From assembly GCA_019650355.1 (NCBI GenBank), contig BOWX01000001.1, positions 192,234 to 256,233 on the forward strand: DNA of 64,000 nucleotides. Direction: 5' to 3'. Below, one piece after another: positions 1-9,697 of the stretch. The DNA comes from Fidelibacterota bacterium (lineage in GTDB: Bacteria > Fidelibacterota > Marinisomatia > Marinisomatales > Marinisomataceae). The notes under the pieces were generated by a model. That model saw only the letters and a program-made list of their open reading frames with translations, searched no databases and was not told where the DNA came from. Position 1 is the first letter of the stretch. Each line of letters opens with the position of its first letter. Both the position numbers and the translations under genes were made by a program.

Positions 1-735
1 ACTCTGTTGCCTTGGTTAAATGGTGATTTTGTAAATAGGGAAATAACACCTTGTTGTGTGTCAGGACCATACATCGGAGATGCTGGACCACGCACTAACT
101 CAACTCTGTCTACATCAGAATCATCTGGTGCAAAGAATTGAAGTAATTGTGCATTAACAACAGGCGCTCTTGTCCATCTATTGTCAACAACAGCGTGAAT
201 TGCACCTGAAAATGGGCCATTAAATCCTCTTAAAGTAAGATTAGAAGATTCAAGACCAGTTTTCTGGTACTCAACACCTGCTTGGTTTCCGATAACATCT
301 GTAATTGTAGTTGCGCTTCTAGCTTCGAGTTCTTCTCCACCAAAAACTGTAACACTTGCAGGTGCTTCAGTAACTAATTCTTTTTTCAAAGATGCAGAAA
401 CTACTACTTGATTAAGTCTAATATCACCTCTATCAAGAGTTAGGTTTACACTGCTAGCCTGACCACCGCTGATAGTAACAACAGCACTTGCATCTTCATA
501 TCCAATGTAGGATGCAGTAACGGTGTATGTACCATCGCTTAGGCCTGAAATACTGAATGATCCATCTTGATTAGATGAAGCACCAGAATCAGTACCTTCG
601 ACTGCTACATTAGCTCCAGCTAGAGCACTACCATCATCACCGCTAACGGTTCCTGTAATGTTCTGAGCAAAAAGCGTTGCAACAGAAAAAAGTAAGGCAA
701 ACATATATTGAAAACTTGCTTTGTTAAGTTTCATT
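1..735 (-). CDS. TonB-dependent receptor, N-terminal part with carboxypeptidase-like regulatory domain and plug (partial, runs off window start)
   Basis: Reverse-strand translation from ATG at 735: MKLNKASFQYMFALLFSVATLFAQNITGTVSGDDGSALAGANVAVEGT...YIGYEDASAVV...RLNQVVVSASLKKELVTEAPASVTVFGGEELEARSATTITDVIGNQAGVEYQKTG...RGFNG...VDRVELVRGPASPMYGPDTQQGVISLFTKSP; open at window edge. Confidence 0.88.
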
Positions 736-872
736 ATTTATACCTCTTTTTTATTATTATCAGTTAGTTTTTTCCGTGTCTTTAGACACAGAGTTATCAA
801 TTATTTTCAAGGTATCACTATAAATGAAAAAAACCAAACAAAAAATCTTTACTATTATTAACTTACTTTTCG

Positions 873-1370
873 ATGAAAATGACAAGAAAAATCATATTTT
901 TACTATTATTATCTATTAGTATCAATGCGCAAACAACGGAAGAACTTATGGAAGAGAAAAAATCAAAATTAACCGATATGCAGTACTATGTTACCCAAGA
1001 TTGTGGTACAGAACCTGCTTTTGATAATGAATATTGGGATCATAAAGAACCTGGAATCTATGTTGATATTGTTTCTGGAGAAGCTTTATTTGCCTCAATT
1101 CATAAATATGACTCAAATTCTGGATGGCCTTCATTTTATCAACCAATTGAGGAAAAAAACGTAAAATTTGAGCAGGATTATGAGTTAATTCTTCCTCGAA
1201 CAGAAGTAAAAAGTAAGCAAGGAGATTCTCATTTAGGTCATGTTTTTAATGATGGACCAAATCCTACAGGATTACGTTACTGTATTAATTCTGCTGCCTT
1301 AAAATTCATTCCCGTTAAAGAAATGGAAGAAAAAGGATATAAGAAATATTTATATCTTTTTGAGACTTAA
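873..1370 (+). CDS. msrB: peptide-methionine (R)-S-oxide reductase MsrB, probably exported
   Basis: SelR motifs [45 protein letters not shown]; hydrophobic N-terminal signal-like segment. Confidence 0.92.
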   Translation: MKMTRKIIFLLLLSISINAQTTEELMEEKKSKLTDMQYYVTQDCGTEPAFDNEYWDHKEPGIYVDIVSGEALFASIHKYDSNSGWPSFYQPIEEKNVKFEQDYELILPRTEVKSKQGDSHLGHVFNDGPNPTGLRYCINSAALKFIPVKEMEEKGYKKYLYLFET

Positions 1371-2719
1371 TGGAAAAAGAATCTCGCCTAAAAGATTTTT
1401 TAGCAAATCCTTATAAATCTATGTGGAAAATGGCTTTGCCAATTATTGCAGGAATGATGGTGCAAACATTATTTAATGTAGTAGATATTATGTTTATTGG
1501 ATGGCTTGGCGCAGATGAGGTTACAGCAGTAGCATTTGTCAGTCCTTTATTTTTTATTATAATAGGTCTTGGAGTGGGAATCGGAACTGGAGCGACTGCT
1601 ACAATAGCTCAATATATTGGTCAAAAAGATAAGAATAATGCCGAAAAAACTGCTTCACAAACATTATTAATCGGTTTTTTAAGTACTATTATCTTAACTA
1701 TTCTTGGAGTGATTTATGGAGAAGGGCTACTATCTATTTTAGGGGCTGAGGGAGAAATTTTAACAATAGCTTATTCTTATTTAAGAATTCTTACATTTGG
1801 TCTTGGATTAGTTATTTTTTCAATGTTTTTTAGAGCTATTCTAGCAGGAGAGGGCGAAACAAAAATTCCAATGATTATTGGGTTAATTGGAACTGTTTTA
1901 AACCTAATTCTTGATCCAATTCTTATTTTTACTTTTGAGTATGGTGTAAGAGGAGCAGCTTTTGCAACAATAATAAGTCAGATTGTAATGGTTTTGGCGT
2001 ACTTATTTATCATTTTTGTGAAAAAATCAACTTTTATATCATTTCATGTTAAGGATTTAAACCCTAATTATCACATAATGTCAAAAATCTTTCAAATTGG
2101 TATTCCATCTTCACTTTCCATGCTTATTATTTCATTTGGACAAGTAGTGATGAATAAGATTCTTGTAAATTATTCAACAGAAGCTGTAGCTGCCTATCAA
2201 ATAGTTTCAAGACTTGATATGTTATTATTTATGCCAATTTTAGGAATAGCTATCAGTTTAACAACTATAGTAGGAATGTTTTATGGCGCAAAAGAATTTG
2301 ATAAACTTTTATCAGTAGTTTACTATGGAATAAATAGAGCGGTATTAATCACAACAATTAGTGTAATACTCTTTTTTGTTTTAGCTAGTAATATTTTACC
2401 TATTTTTAGTTCAAACCCCTTAGTTATTGATATTGGAGTAACTTATTTAAAAATTATCATATTAGCTTATCCAGCTGTTGGAATAAGTGTTATTTGTTCA
2501 AGAGTATGTCAAGCTTTAGGCCAAGGAATGCCACTGCTTATTACAACAATTACTCGTGTAATTATTTTAACAGCTCCTTTATCTTATTACTTTTATTTTA
2601 TAGGAAAGCCAATTGAGTGGGTTTGGTTTTCTCAAATATTCGCAATTTTAATTGCTGCAATTATTTCTTTTGCTTGGATGCGTTTTTATTTTAAAAAGTT
2701 TAATATTGTTAGAAACTAG
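1370..2719 (+). CDS. MATE family efflux transporter
   Basis: 449 aa multi-pass protein with MATE-like repeats (MWKMALPIIAGMMVQTLFNVVDIMFIGWLGADEVTAVAF...). Confidence 0.92.
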   Translation: MEKESRLKDFLANPYKSMWKMALPIIAGMMVQTLFNVVDIMFIGWLGADEVTAVAFVSPLFFIIIGLGVGIGTGATATIAQYIGQKDKNNAEKTASQTLLIGFLSTIILTILGVIYGEGLLSILGAEGEILTIAYSYLRILTFGLGLVIFSMFFRAILAGEGETKIPMIIGLIGTVLNLILDPILIFTFEYGVRGAAFATIISQIVMVLAYLFIIFVKKSTFISFHVKDLNPNYHIMSKIFQIGIPSSLSMLIISFGQVVMNKILVNYSTEAVAAYQIVSRLDMLLFMPILGIAISLTTIVGMFYGAKEFDKLLSVVYYGINRAVLITTISVILFFVLASNILPIFSSNPLVIDIGVTYLKIIILAYPAVGISVICSRVCQALGQGMPLLITTITRVIILTAPLSYYFYFIGKPIEWVWFSQIFAILIAAIISFAWMRFYFKKFNIVRN

Positions 2720-2740
2720 TCATTCTGCTAACTTTTCTTA

Positions 2741-3196
2741 ATGAAGACCTTAAAAAACCTAGAAGAAGTAAAAAGTTTTGTTGGATCTGAGCTTGGAGTA
2801 AGCAAATGGCATCAAATTTCACAATCTCAAATATCTAAATTTGGAAAAGTAACAGGAGATGAACAGTGGATTCATACTGCTCCTGTAAGAGCTAAATTAT
2901 TATCTCCTTTCAAATCTACAATCGCTCATGGTTTCTTAGTTCTATCTTTACTTCCAAAGTTTTTAGAGGAAACCTATGCTATCAAATCAGCTAAAATGGG
3001 TGTAAACTATGGATTAAATCGTGTTCGATTTACTGCGCCTGTTCCTGTAAAAAGCTTTGTGAGAGGAAGGGTTGTTTTAAAAGAGTTTAAAGAGATTAAA
3101 AATGGTGCAAAATTGACTGTTGAAGTTACGGTAGAGCTTAAAGATAATGAAAAGCCAGCCTGTGTAGCAGAGCAAGTATTTTTAATCTACGAGTAG
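2741..3196 (+). CDS. MaoC family dehydratase
   Basis: Hot-dog fold motif: FGKVTGDEQWIHTAPVRAK...PFKSTIAHGFLVLSLLP. Confidence 0.9.
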   Translation: MKTLKNLEEVKSFVGSELGVSKWHQISQSQISKFGKVTGDEQWIHTAPVRAKLLSPFKSTIAHGFLVLSLLPKFLEETYAIKSAKMGVNYGLNRVRFTAPVPVKSFVRGRVVLKEFKEIKNGAKLTVEVTVELKDNEKPACVAEQVFLIYE

Positions 3197-3212
3197 TATC
3201 AAGGAGGGGAAT

Positions 3213-3911
3213 ATTACTAATCTATATTTAATTAGACATGGACAAGCGTCCTTTGGTGAAAAAAACTACGATAATTTGAGTAAAAAAGGGGTTAAGCAAT
3301 CAATTGCTCTTGGAAAAAAATTATTGAAAAATAATATATCTTTTGATCAAACAATTATTGGTCCATTAAAAAGACATCAACAAACTTTTGATGGCATAAA
3401 TAAAGGATATGGGGGAGATTTAAGTAATCCATTAATTATTGATGAGTTTGCTGAAAATCAGTTGATGGAAATTGCTCAGCATTTCATTCCTAAAATGTTA
3501 AACACAGATAAAAATATTAAGGAAATTTTTAATGCTGTTCCTTTTTGGAAGCGTAAACGAAAATTTTTAGAATATTTTAATATTATTGCAAAAAAATGGA
3601 TTCATAGTGAGCTTGATTTATCTGAAAAAGGTTTTGAAAGTTATGATAATTTTAGAGAAAGAGTTCGATTGGCAAAAAGTAAAGTATCCTCATTAATGAA
3701 TGAAAATAGAAATACAATGGTTGTGTCATCTGGTGGTGCTATCACTGGAGTTTATGCTGAATGCCATCCATTGACAGTCGATGAAATCATGAAATTAAAT
3801 TTTAAGATTAAAAATGCCTCCATTACATTGTTCAAGAAAGAAAATGATACTTTTACATTGGATGCATTTAATCGTAGTTTAATACCAAAATATTTAGAAA
3901 CATACATTTAG
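3213..3911 (+). CDS. histidine phosphatase (phosphoglycerate mutase-like) family protein
   Basis: In-frame extension upstream of the listed TTG start gives (I/M)TNLYLIRHGQASFGEKNYDNLSKKG with the RHG catalytic motif; GGAGG at 3203-3207 lies 5 nt before ATT 3213. Confidence 0.8.
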   Translation: MTNLYLIRHGQASFGEKNYDNLSKKGVKQSIALGKKLLKNNISFDQTIIGPLKRHQQTFDGINKGYGGDLSNPLIIDEFAENQLMEIAQHFIPKMLNTDKNIKEIFNAVPFWKRKRKFLEYFNIIAKKWIHSELDLSEKGFESYDNFRERVRLAKSKVSSLMNENRNTMVVSSGGAITGVYAECHPLTVDEIMKLNFKIKNASITLFKKENDTFTLDAFNRSLIPKYLETYI

Positions 3912-3918
3912 GGAAATT

Positions 3919-5115
3919 ATGGCTTTACCAAATGAAAAATTTGAAGAAATAAAATCAAAAATTCAAAACTTTATTGATAATGAAATGGTTGTTCATGAAG
4001 ACGATTTTAATATCAATCATAAATTTGCTGATCACTTACCATTTCTTGAAGAAAAACGAAATAAAGTAAGAGAGATGGGGTTATTTGCTCCTCAAATTTC
4101 AAAAGAGCATGGAGGATTGGGATTAAGCCTTCATCAACTTGGTCAAATCTATGAAATTCTTGGTAAAACATTTTATGGTCTTTATGTATTCAATTGTCAA
4201 GCGCCTGATGCTGGTAATATGGAAATTCTTATTGAGCATGGCACTGATTATCAAAAAGAAACATTTTTAAAACCTTTAGTTGAGGGAAAAGTAAGAAGTT
4301 GTTTTTCAATGACTGAACCTGAATTTGCTGGTTCTAATCCAGTAATAATGGGTACAACTGCAGTAAAAGATGGTTCAAACTATGTTATAAACGGACATAA
4401 ATGGTTTACATCTTCTGCAGATGGTGCTGATTTTGCTATTGTAATGGTAATTACAGATCCAGATCATGAAAATCCTTACATGAGAGCATCTCAAATTATT
4501 GTTCCAACAAAGACAAAGGGTTTCAAATTTATTAGAAATATTTCAGTAATGGGAGATGAGGGAGATGGTTGGAATGCACATGCAGAAATTATTTACGATA
4601 ATTGCATTGTTCCTGAAGAAAATGTTTTAGGTCCTGTTGGAGCTGGGTTTAAAATTGCTCAAGAAAGACTTGGACCTGGAAGAATTCATCATTGTATGAG
4701 ATGGATTGGAGAATGTGAAAAAGCTTTTGATATGATGTGTCAAAGAGCAGCTTCAAGGGAACTTGCTCCTGGAAAACCTTTGGCGATGAAGCAAACTATT
4801 CAAAATTGGATTGCAGAATCAAGAGCAGAAATTAATGCTTCTCGTTTAATGGTTCTTGATGCTGCTAAAAAAATTGATAATGAAGGTGCGTACGCTTCTA
4901 AGGTTGAAATTTCAACGATTAAATTTTATGTAGCACAAGTTCTTCAAAATGTTCTTGATAGAGCTGTTCAGGTGCATGGTGCTCTTGGTATGACTGATGA
5001 TACTCCACTTGCTTCATTGTATAGGCATGAAAGGTCAGCTAGAATTTATGACGGTGCTGATGAGGTTCATAAGTCAAGAGTAGCCAAAGAAATAATGAAA
5101 AAATATCTTAAATAG
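3919..5115 (+). CDS. acyl-CoA dehydrogenase family protein
   Basis: Conserved CFSMTEPEFAGSNP, GHKWFTSSADGADFAIVM, VHGALGMTDDTPLASLYRHERSARIYDGADEVH. Confidence 0.95.
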   Translation: MALPNEKFEEIKSKIQNFIDNEMVVHEDDFNINHKFADHLPFLEEKRNKVREMGLFAPQISKEHGGLGLSLHQLGQIYEILGKTFYGLYVFNCQAPDAGNMEILIEHGTDYQKETFLKPLVEGKVRSCFSMTEPEFAGSNPVIMGTTAVKDGSNYVINGHKWFTSSADGADFAIVMVITDPDHENPYMRASQIIVPTKTKGFKFIRNISVMGDEGDGWNAHAEIIYDNCIVPEENVLGPVGAGFKIAQERLGPGRIHHCMRWIGECEKAFDMMCQRAASRELAPGKPLAMKQTIQNWIAESRAEINASRLMVLDAAKKIDNEGAYASKVEISTIKFYVAQVLQNVLDRAVQVHGALGMTDDTPLASLYRHERSARIYDGADEVHKSRVAKEIMKKYLK

Positions 5116-5127
5116 GATTAGAAAGTT

Positions 5128-6276
5128 TTGAGAGTTCCTCTAAAGCTTAAATTCTACTATTTGCTATCACGATTCATTCAAAAAAATAAAACCCCAAATT
5201 TTTCAATGGATTCTCCTAGAGAAATACGAGATGGAGAAGAATTTGCACTAGAAACACTTAAAACTTACTTATCAGAAAATAATATTAATGCTGATGATTT
5301 ATCAATTAAACAATTTCCTAGCGGATATTCCAACTTAACTTATTTTCTCAAATCATCATCACAGGAGTTTGTTTTACGAAGACCGCCATTTGGTGCAAAG
5401 AGCTTACAGGGTGGCCATGATATGTTTAGAGAGTACAATGTATTAAAAAATCTTAAATCTCAATTCTTAAAAGTTCCCGATGTTTATCTTTATTGTGATA
5501 ACAATGAAATAATTGGAGCACCTTTTTATTTAATGGAGCGAGTGAAGGGTTATATAATTAGGCCAAATCTCCAGCAAAAAGATTCTCCAGGTAAAGAGGT
5601 AATTCAAAATGTATCCAAATCTTTAGTTTCTACATTGGTAGAGCTACATAATGTTGATATAGATCAAGCTAATTTAAATGAGCTTGGAAATATTAATGGC
5701 TATGTTAAAAGACAGGTTGAAGGTTGGATAAAGAGATACAATCATTCAAAAACTGATTCTATAGCAAATATGGAATTTATAGCATCTTGGCTTCATGAAA
5801 ACCAACCTGTAGAAGTTCAAGGGTCTATTGTGCACAATGATTTTAAATATGATAACCTGGTACTTGATAAAGATAATCATTCAAAAATAACCGCAGTCCT
5901 TGATTGGGAGATGGCCACAATAGGTGATCCTTTCATGGATTTGGGAACTACTCTTGGCTATTGGGTAGATAAAAATGATTTACCAGAGCTCAAGTTGTTT
6001 CAATTAAGTGCAACAACTCTTGATGGCAATCCAACTAGAGAGGGTATTTTGGAATTATATGAAAAGGAATCTGGAAAAAATATCACTAATCCAGTGTTTT
6101 ACTATGTTTTTGGACTTTTCAAGATCGCTGTTATTGCACAGCAAATTTATTTTAGATATAAAAAGGGGTATACAAAAGATAGAAGATTCTCATTACTGAA
6201 TTTAGCAGTAATGTCTTTATCAGTTATGGCTAAACAAGCTATAATTAAAAATCGATTGAGTGATTTGTTTGAATAA
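5128..6276 (+). CDS. phosphotransferase family protein (aminoglycoside phosphotransferase / ACAD10-like)
   Basis: FVLRRPP, SIVHNDFKYDNLVLD, AVLDWEMATIGDPFMDLG motifs; TTG start; follows acyl-CoA dehydrogenase as is common. Confidence 0.9.
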   Translation: MRVPLKLKFYYLLSRFIQKNKTPNFSMDSPREIRDGEEFALETLKTYLSENNINADDLSIKQFPSGYSNLTYFLKSSSQEFVLRRPPFGAKSLQGGHDMFREYNVLKNLKSQFLKVPDVYLYCDNNEIIGAPFYLMERVKGYIIRPNLQQKDSPGKEVIQNVSKSLVSTLVELHNVDIDQANLNELGNINGYVKRQVEGWIKRYNHSKTDSIANMEFIASWLHENQPVEVQGSIVHNDFKYDNLVLDKDNHSKITAVLDWEMATIGDPFMDLGTTLGYWVDKNDLPELKLFQLSATTLDGNPTREGILELYEKESGKNITNPVFYYVFGLFKIAVIAQQIYFRYKKGYTKDRRFSLLNLAVMSLSVMAKQAIIKNRLSDLFE

Positions 6277-6309
6277 AAAAAAAGGCCTTCAATTGAAGGC
6301 CTTTTTTTC
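6276..6309. terminator. bidirectional intrinsic terminator
   Basis: AAAAAAAA-GGCCTTC-AATT-GAAGGCC-TTTTTTT: perfect 7-bp GC-rich stem flanked by A tract and T tract between two convergent genes. Confidence 0.9.
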
Positions 6310-6325
6310 TAGTAAAATGAATTGA

Positions 6326-7025
6326 TTATTTTGTATCCATTCTAGCAGCTGCCCATACAATGACACCTGGTAGAATTTTATTTACAAAATCAGCTAAGTT
6401 GTAAACTTGGTTTACAACGTCCATATTTACTCCGCCACCAAAATAACCTAAAGCGTAACCAGCTGGGTAAATAATCCAACCAAATGTTACAATTTTCTTT
6501 AGACTATCATACGCATAGTGACCTGCAGCATTTTTTGATCCAGCGTTAGCTTCAGCAGCTTCACCTGACCATAGTTCTCTAAGGCATAGACCCCAGAAAA
6601 GCATACCACCAACAAAACCAGTAGTTGAGTTAATAGCAGCAACTGCACCTGATTCTCCTAAATACCCGAAAACAAGCATTAGTGTTGAGAAAACCAAGAA
6701 GTCTGTGGAAAACTCCTGCGCTTACGTTAGTTACCGCAAGAAGAACAATATAAAGTTCAACCATTAGTAATGGCACAGTAATTAACCAATCAATGTATCT
6801 AATTGCAACAACTTCAGTACCACCTGCATTTCTCATGTAGATGTAGTGAATAGCAGCAATAAAACATACTAAAAATGATACAGTTAATGATGTTTTCCAT
6901 TTTGGATTTACATTGTCACGCTCCATCCAAAAGAATAAAGCAGCAGCAATCAAAGCCATATTAACTACGAAGAATGTAAAACCAGTTAGTGTGTCTGGTG
7001 ACATTCCAATTAAGTTTATAAACAT
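6326..7025 (-). CDS. proteorhodopsin (light-driven proton pump), disrupted by one apparent frameshift
   Basis: Two overlapping ORFs together give a full rhodopsin: AIHYIYMRNAGGTEVVAIRYIDWLITVPLLMVELYIVLLAVTNVSAG... and ...LMLVFGYLGESG...YNLADFVNKILPGVIVW (Schiff-base Lys). Confidence 0.95.
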
Positions 7026-7101
7026 GTTATATACCTCATTTTTGTTAAATTCAAGACAATATAGGATAAAAATTATTTAAAACTCAAATATTTTAGGAAT
7101 A

Positions 7102-7700
7102 ATGTTGAAAAAGGAATTCAAAGAGATTTACGAAAAAATTGAGAGCTTGATGTCTGAAGCTTTAAAAAAATTCTGCACATCCATATAGAACATTCTCTCT
7201 AGCTACTGTCGACGAGAAAATGCCTAGTTTGAGAACCGTAGTATTAAGAGATTTTTCATTAGAAGAAAATTACTTTGATTGTCATTCAGATTTAAGAAGT
7301 CCAAAGATTAAACAGTTAGAAAAAAATAATGAATTCTCAGCTTTATTCTATTCATCTGAAAAAAAGATTCAATTAAGGTTTAAAGGAACTGTGGAAATTT
7401 TTCATAAAAATTCTATTACAAAGCAAAGATGGGACAATGTAACTCCTTCATCCAAAAGATGTTATATGGGACCTTATAATCCTTCAGATATCTTAGAAGA
7501 ATATCATCCTAATATTCCAGATAATGTTCAATTCAAAGATCCAACTGACCAAGACTCCTTATCTGGCTATAATAACTTTGTAATAATTAGATGTCATTTT
7601 TATGAAATTGATTTTTTAAAGCTGAAGTATAGCGGACATCAGAGATGCAAGTTCATTTTTAGATAAAGAAAAAATTAATGTAAGTTGGGTTGCGCCATAA
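7102..7700 (+). CDS. pyridoxamine 5'-phosphate oxidase-like FMN-binding protein (two apparent frameshifts)
   Basis: MLKKEFKEIYEKIESLMSEALKK / NSAHPYRTFSLATVDEKMPSLRTVVLRDFSLEENYFDCHSDLRSPK...RCYMGPYNPS...RCHFYEIDFLKLKYSGHQRCKFI / LDKEKINVSWVAP*; pattern typical of the PNPOx-like family. Confidence 0.8.
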
Positions 7701-7701
7701 C

Positions 7702-7809
7702 ATGAAAGGAACAATCATATTAATGACATTACTTGTCATTTTTGGAACAATCTTTAATTTTTTAACCATCAAACGATATTTGAGAAAAAAGCAAGATGAA
7801 GAAAAGTAA
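7702..7809 (+). CDS. 35-aa single-pass membrane small protein
   Basis: MKGTIILMTLLVIFGTIFNFLTIKRYLRKKQDEEK*; not in supplied ORF list; end overlaps start of next gene. Confidence 0.45.
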   Translation: MKGTIILMTLLVIFGTIFNFLTIKRYLRKKQDEEK

Positions 7810-8177
7810 ATTAATCCTATTATTTTTTGTAGTAACTTTTTCTATGAATTGTTGCTCAAAAAAAGTTGATGTTATAAGCATGCATGAATTTCAAGATAAA
7901 ATTCTTGATAATAAAAACTGTTGTGTTGGATGTAAGAACAGAAGAAGAGTATTATGGTCCACTTGGACACATTAATGGCTCCATTTTAATTCCAATAAAT
8001 GAGTTGGAAGATAGGATTGATGAGTTAAACGATTATAAAGAAAATACTATTTATGTTGTATGCAGAAGTGGAAACAGATCAGGGTTTGGAAAAGACATTT
8101 TAAATGAAAATAATTTTACTGCAGTCAATGTAGATGGGGGTATGTTAGATTGGAAGGCTGATAAAAATGAAAGATAA
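7796..8177 (+). CDS. rhodanese-like domain lipoprotein (one apparent frameshift)
   Basis: MKKSKLILLFFVVTFSMNCCSKKVDVISMHEFQDKILDNK / TVVLDVRTEEEYYGPLGHINGSILIPINELEDRI...YVVCRSGNRSGFGKDIL; lipobox-like NCC and rhodanese CRSGNRS loop. Confidence 0.82.
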
Positions 8178-8271
8178 AAAAGAATTAGCTTTGTATTACA
8201 AGAAGTCTTTACTAACAATTATAATAATGTTGATTATTTTATTCATTCCATTTTTTTTCTATGCGAATTAA
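8167..8271 (+). CDS. 34-aa membrane small protein
   Basis: MKDKKELALYYKKSLLTIIIMLIILFIPFFFYAN*; overlaps the ATG of the next gene at 8261. Confidence 0.4.
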   Translation: MKDKKELALYYKKSLLTIIIMLIILFIPFFFYAN

Positions 8272-8897
8272 ACAGAAATATATGATTGATTTTGCCAAGG
8301 GTGTGACATGGCTTTTGGTGCTCTATCTAATTTACTATTATAACCAGGCTGATAATCTTACTGCATGGGTTTATTTTTGCTTGCATGGTTCTTATGGTAT
8401 TATGTGGGTTTCAAAAAGTTATATTTTTCCTGATAAAACCTGGGAAAGTAAAGTTGGAATTCCTTACGCTTTATTGATTTTAATTGGTTTGGTTTTATAT
8501 TGGGCACCTGCGTACATAATTACTTCTTCAGGACATCAAGCTTCTTTAGAAATCATTGTTTTAGCTATATGTACTTTTTCAATTGGAGTGTTTCTATCAT
8601 TTTGCTTCGGATATGCAAAAATTCATTTATCTAAAATATCAATCTGGTCTAATAACTGATGGTTTTTGGAAGCAATGTAGACATCCAAATTATTTTGGTG
8701 AATTATTAATATATCTTAGTTTCGTTATAATGGTAATCGAAACACCTTTATGGTGGTTACCAACATTGATTTTAACATTATTTATAATAGCTGTGTGGAT
8801 TCCTAATATGATTAAAATTGATAAATCTCTTTCGAGGTTTGAAGAGCATAAATCTTACAAAGAAAAAACAGCTTTTATCATACCCTATATTTTATAA
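8261..8897 (+). CDS. DUF1295 / steroid 5-alpha-reductase-like methyltransferase-type membrane protein (one apparent frameshift)
   Basis: Two overlapping ORFs join as ...GVFLSFASDMQKFIYLKYQSGLITDGFWKQCRHPNYFGELLIYLSF...; RHPNYFGE motif. Confidence 0.78.
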
Positions 8898-9284
8898 TGA
8901 AATCCAAAATAGTAATATATTATGACGGAGTTTGTTTTGTTTGTTCGTCTGCAATTAATGCCTTAATCAAAATGGACAAAAGTGATATTTTGTATTTTAG
9001 TCCTTTGCAATCAAATTATGCAAGATCTACTATCAATAAAAAGTTTTTGCAGGGACATGAATTCTGTAATTGTTAAAAAAGATGAAGAGGTTTTTTCTAA
9101 ATCATATGCAGCTTTTGTAATTTTAAGAGAGCTTAAAAGTCCTTTAAGATATTTATTTTATTTGGTCCCAACTTTTTTTGCAGATTTCATCTATAACTTG
9201 ATAGCAAAAAGAAGATATAGCTGGTTTGGAAAAAAAGAAGAATGTATTTTTCCTATAGATAATCCAAAATTTTTAATTGATTAA
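8897..9284 (+). CDS. DCC family (DUF393) thiol-disulfide oxidoreductase-like protein (one apparent frameshift)
   Basis: MKSKIVIYYDGVCFVCSSAINALIKMDKSDILYFSPLQSNYARSTINKKF / ...DMNSVIVKKDEEVFSKSYAAFVILREL...; YDGVCxxC motif. Confidence 0.78.
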
Positions 9285-9694
9285 TGAAAAAAGAGCAATT
9301 TTCTAGATTTTATAACATGGAAACCAGATGGTATGATGAGGATATGCTTGGACATATTAATCATGGTACAGCCGTTGCATATTTCGAAGATGCAAGAGTT
9401 AGGCACGCTCACGATATTGGTCTTTTTCCATATGATACTGATAAATTTCCATTCATTGTTGCATCAATGACTTTTAATTTTTTAAAGCAAATCAAACACC
9501 CAAAAAATTTAACTGTTGGGTTGAAAATTTCTCGAATTGGTGGTAAAAGTTTTGATTATGAGTATGGTCTATTTATGGAAAATGATGATGAATGTGCTAT
9601 ATCATGTAATATGACAATGGTTTGCTTTGACTTTTCAAACCAAAAAAGTGTACAAGTATTTGATGAAATTAAAAAAGAGTTTCAGGGGGAATGA
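9284..9694 (+). CDS. acyl-CoA thioesterase (4HBT hot-dog family)
   Basis: ETRWYDEDMLGHINHGTAVAYFEDARVRHAHDIG. Confidence 0.88.
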   Translation: MKKEQFSRFYNMETRWYDEDMLGHINHGTAVAYFEDARVRHAHDIGLFPYDTDKFPFIVASMTFNFLKQIKHPKNLTVGLKISRIGGKSFDYEYGLFMENDDECAISCNMTMVCFDFSNQKSVQVFDEIKKEFQGE

Positions 9695-9697
9695 AAA

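Noticed and set aside
6008-6199. Plus-strand short ORFs inside other genes (e.g. 6008-6199, 17781-18029, 27224-27433, 33681-33863, 55318-55542, 63425-63805)
   Set aside because: Out-of-frame readings of strong coding sequences
6630-7025. Programmed frameshifting or two-subunit split rhodopsin
   Set aside because: The break is a single duplicated base and similar breaks occur in many unrelated essential genes, so sequencing error is simpler
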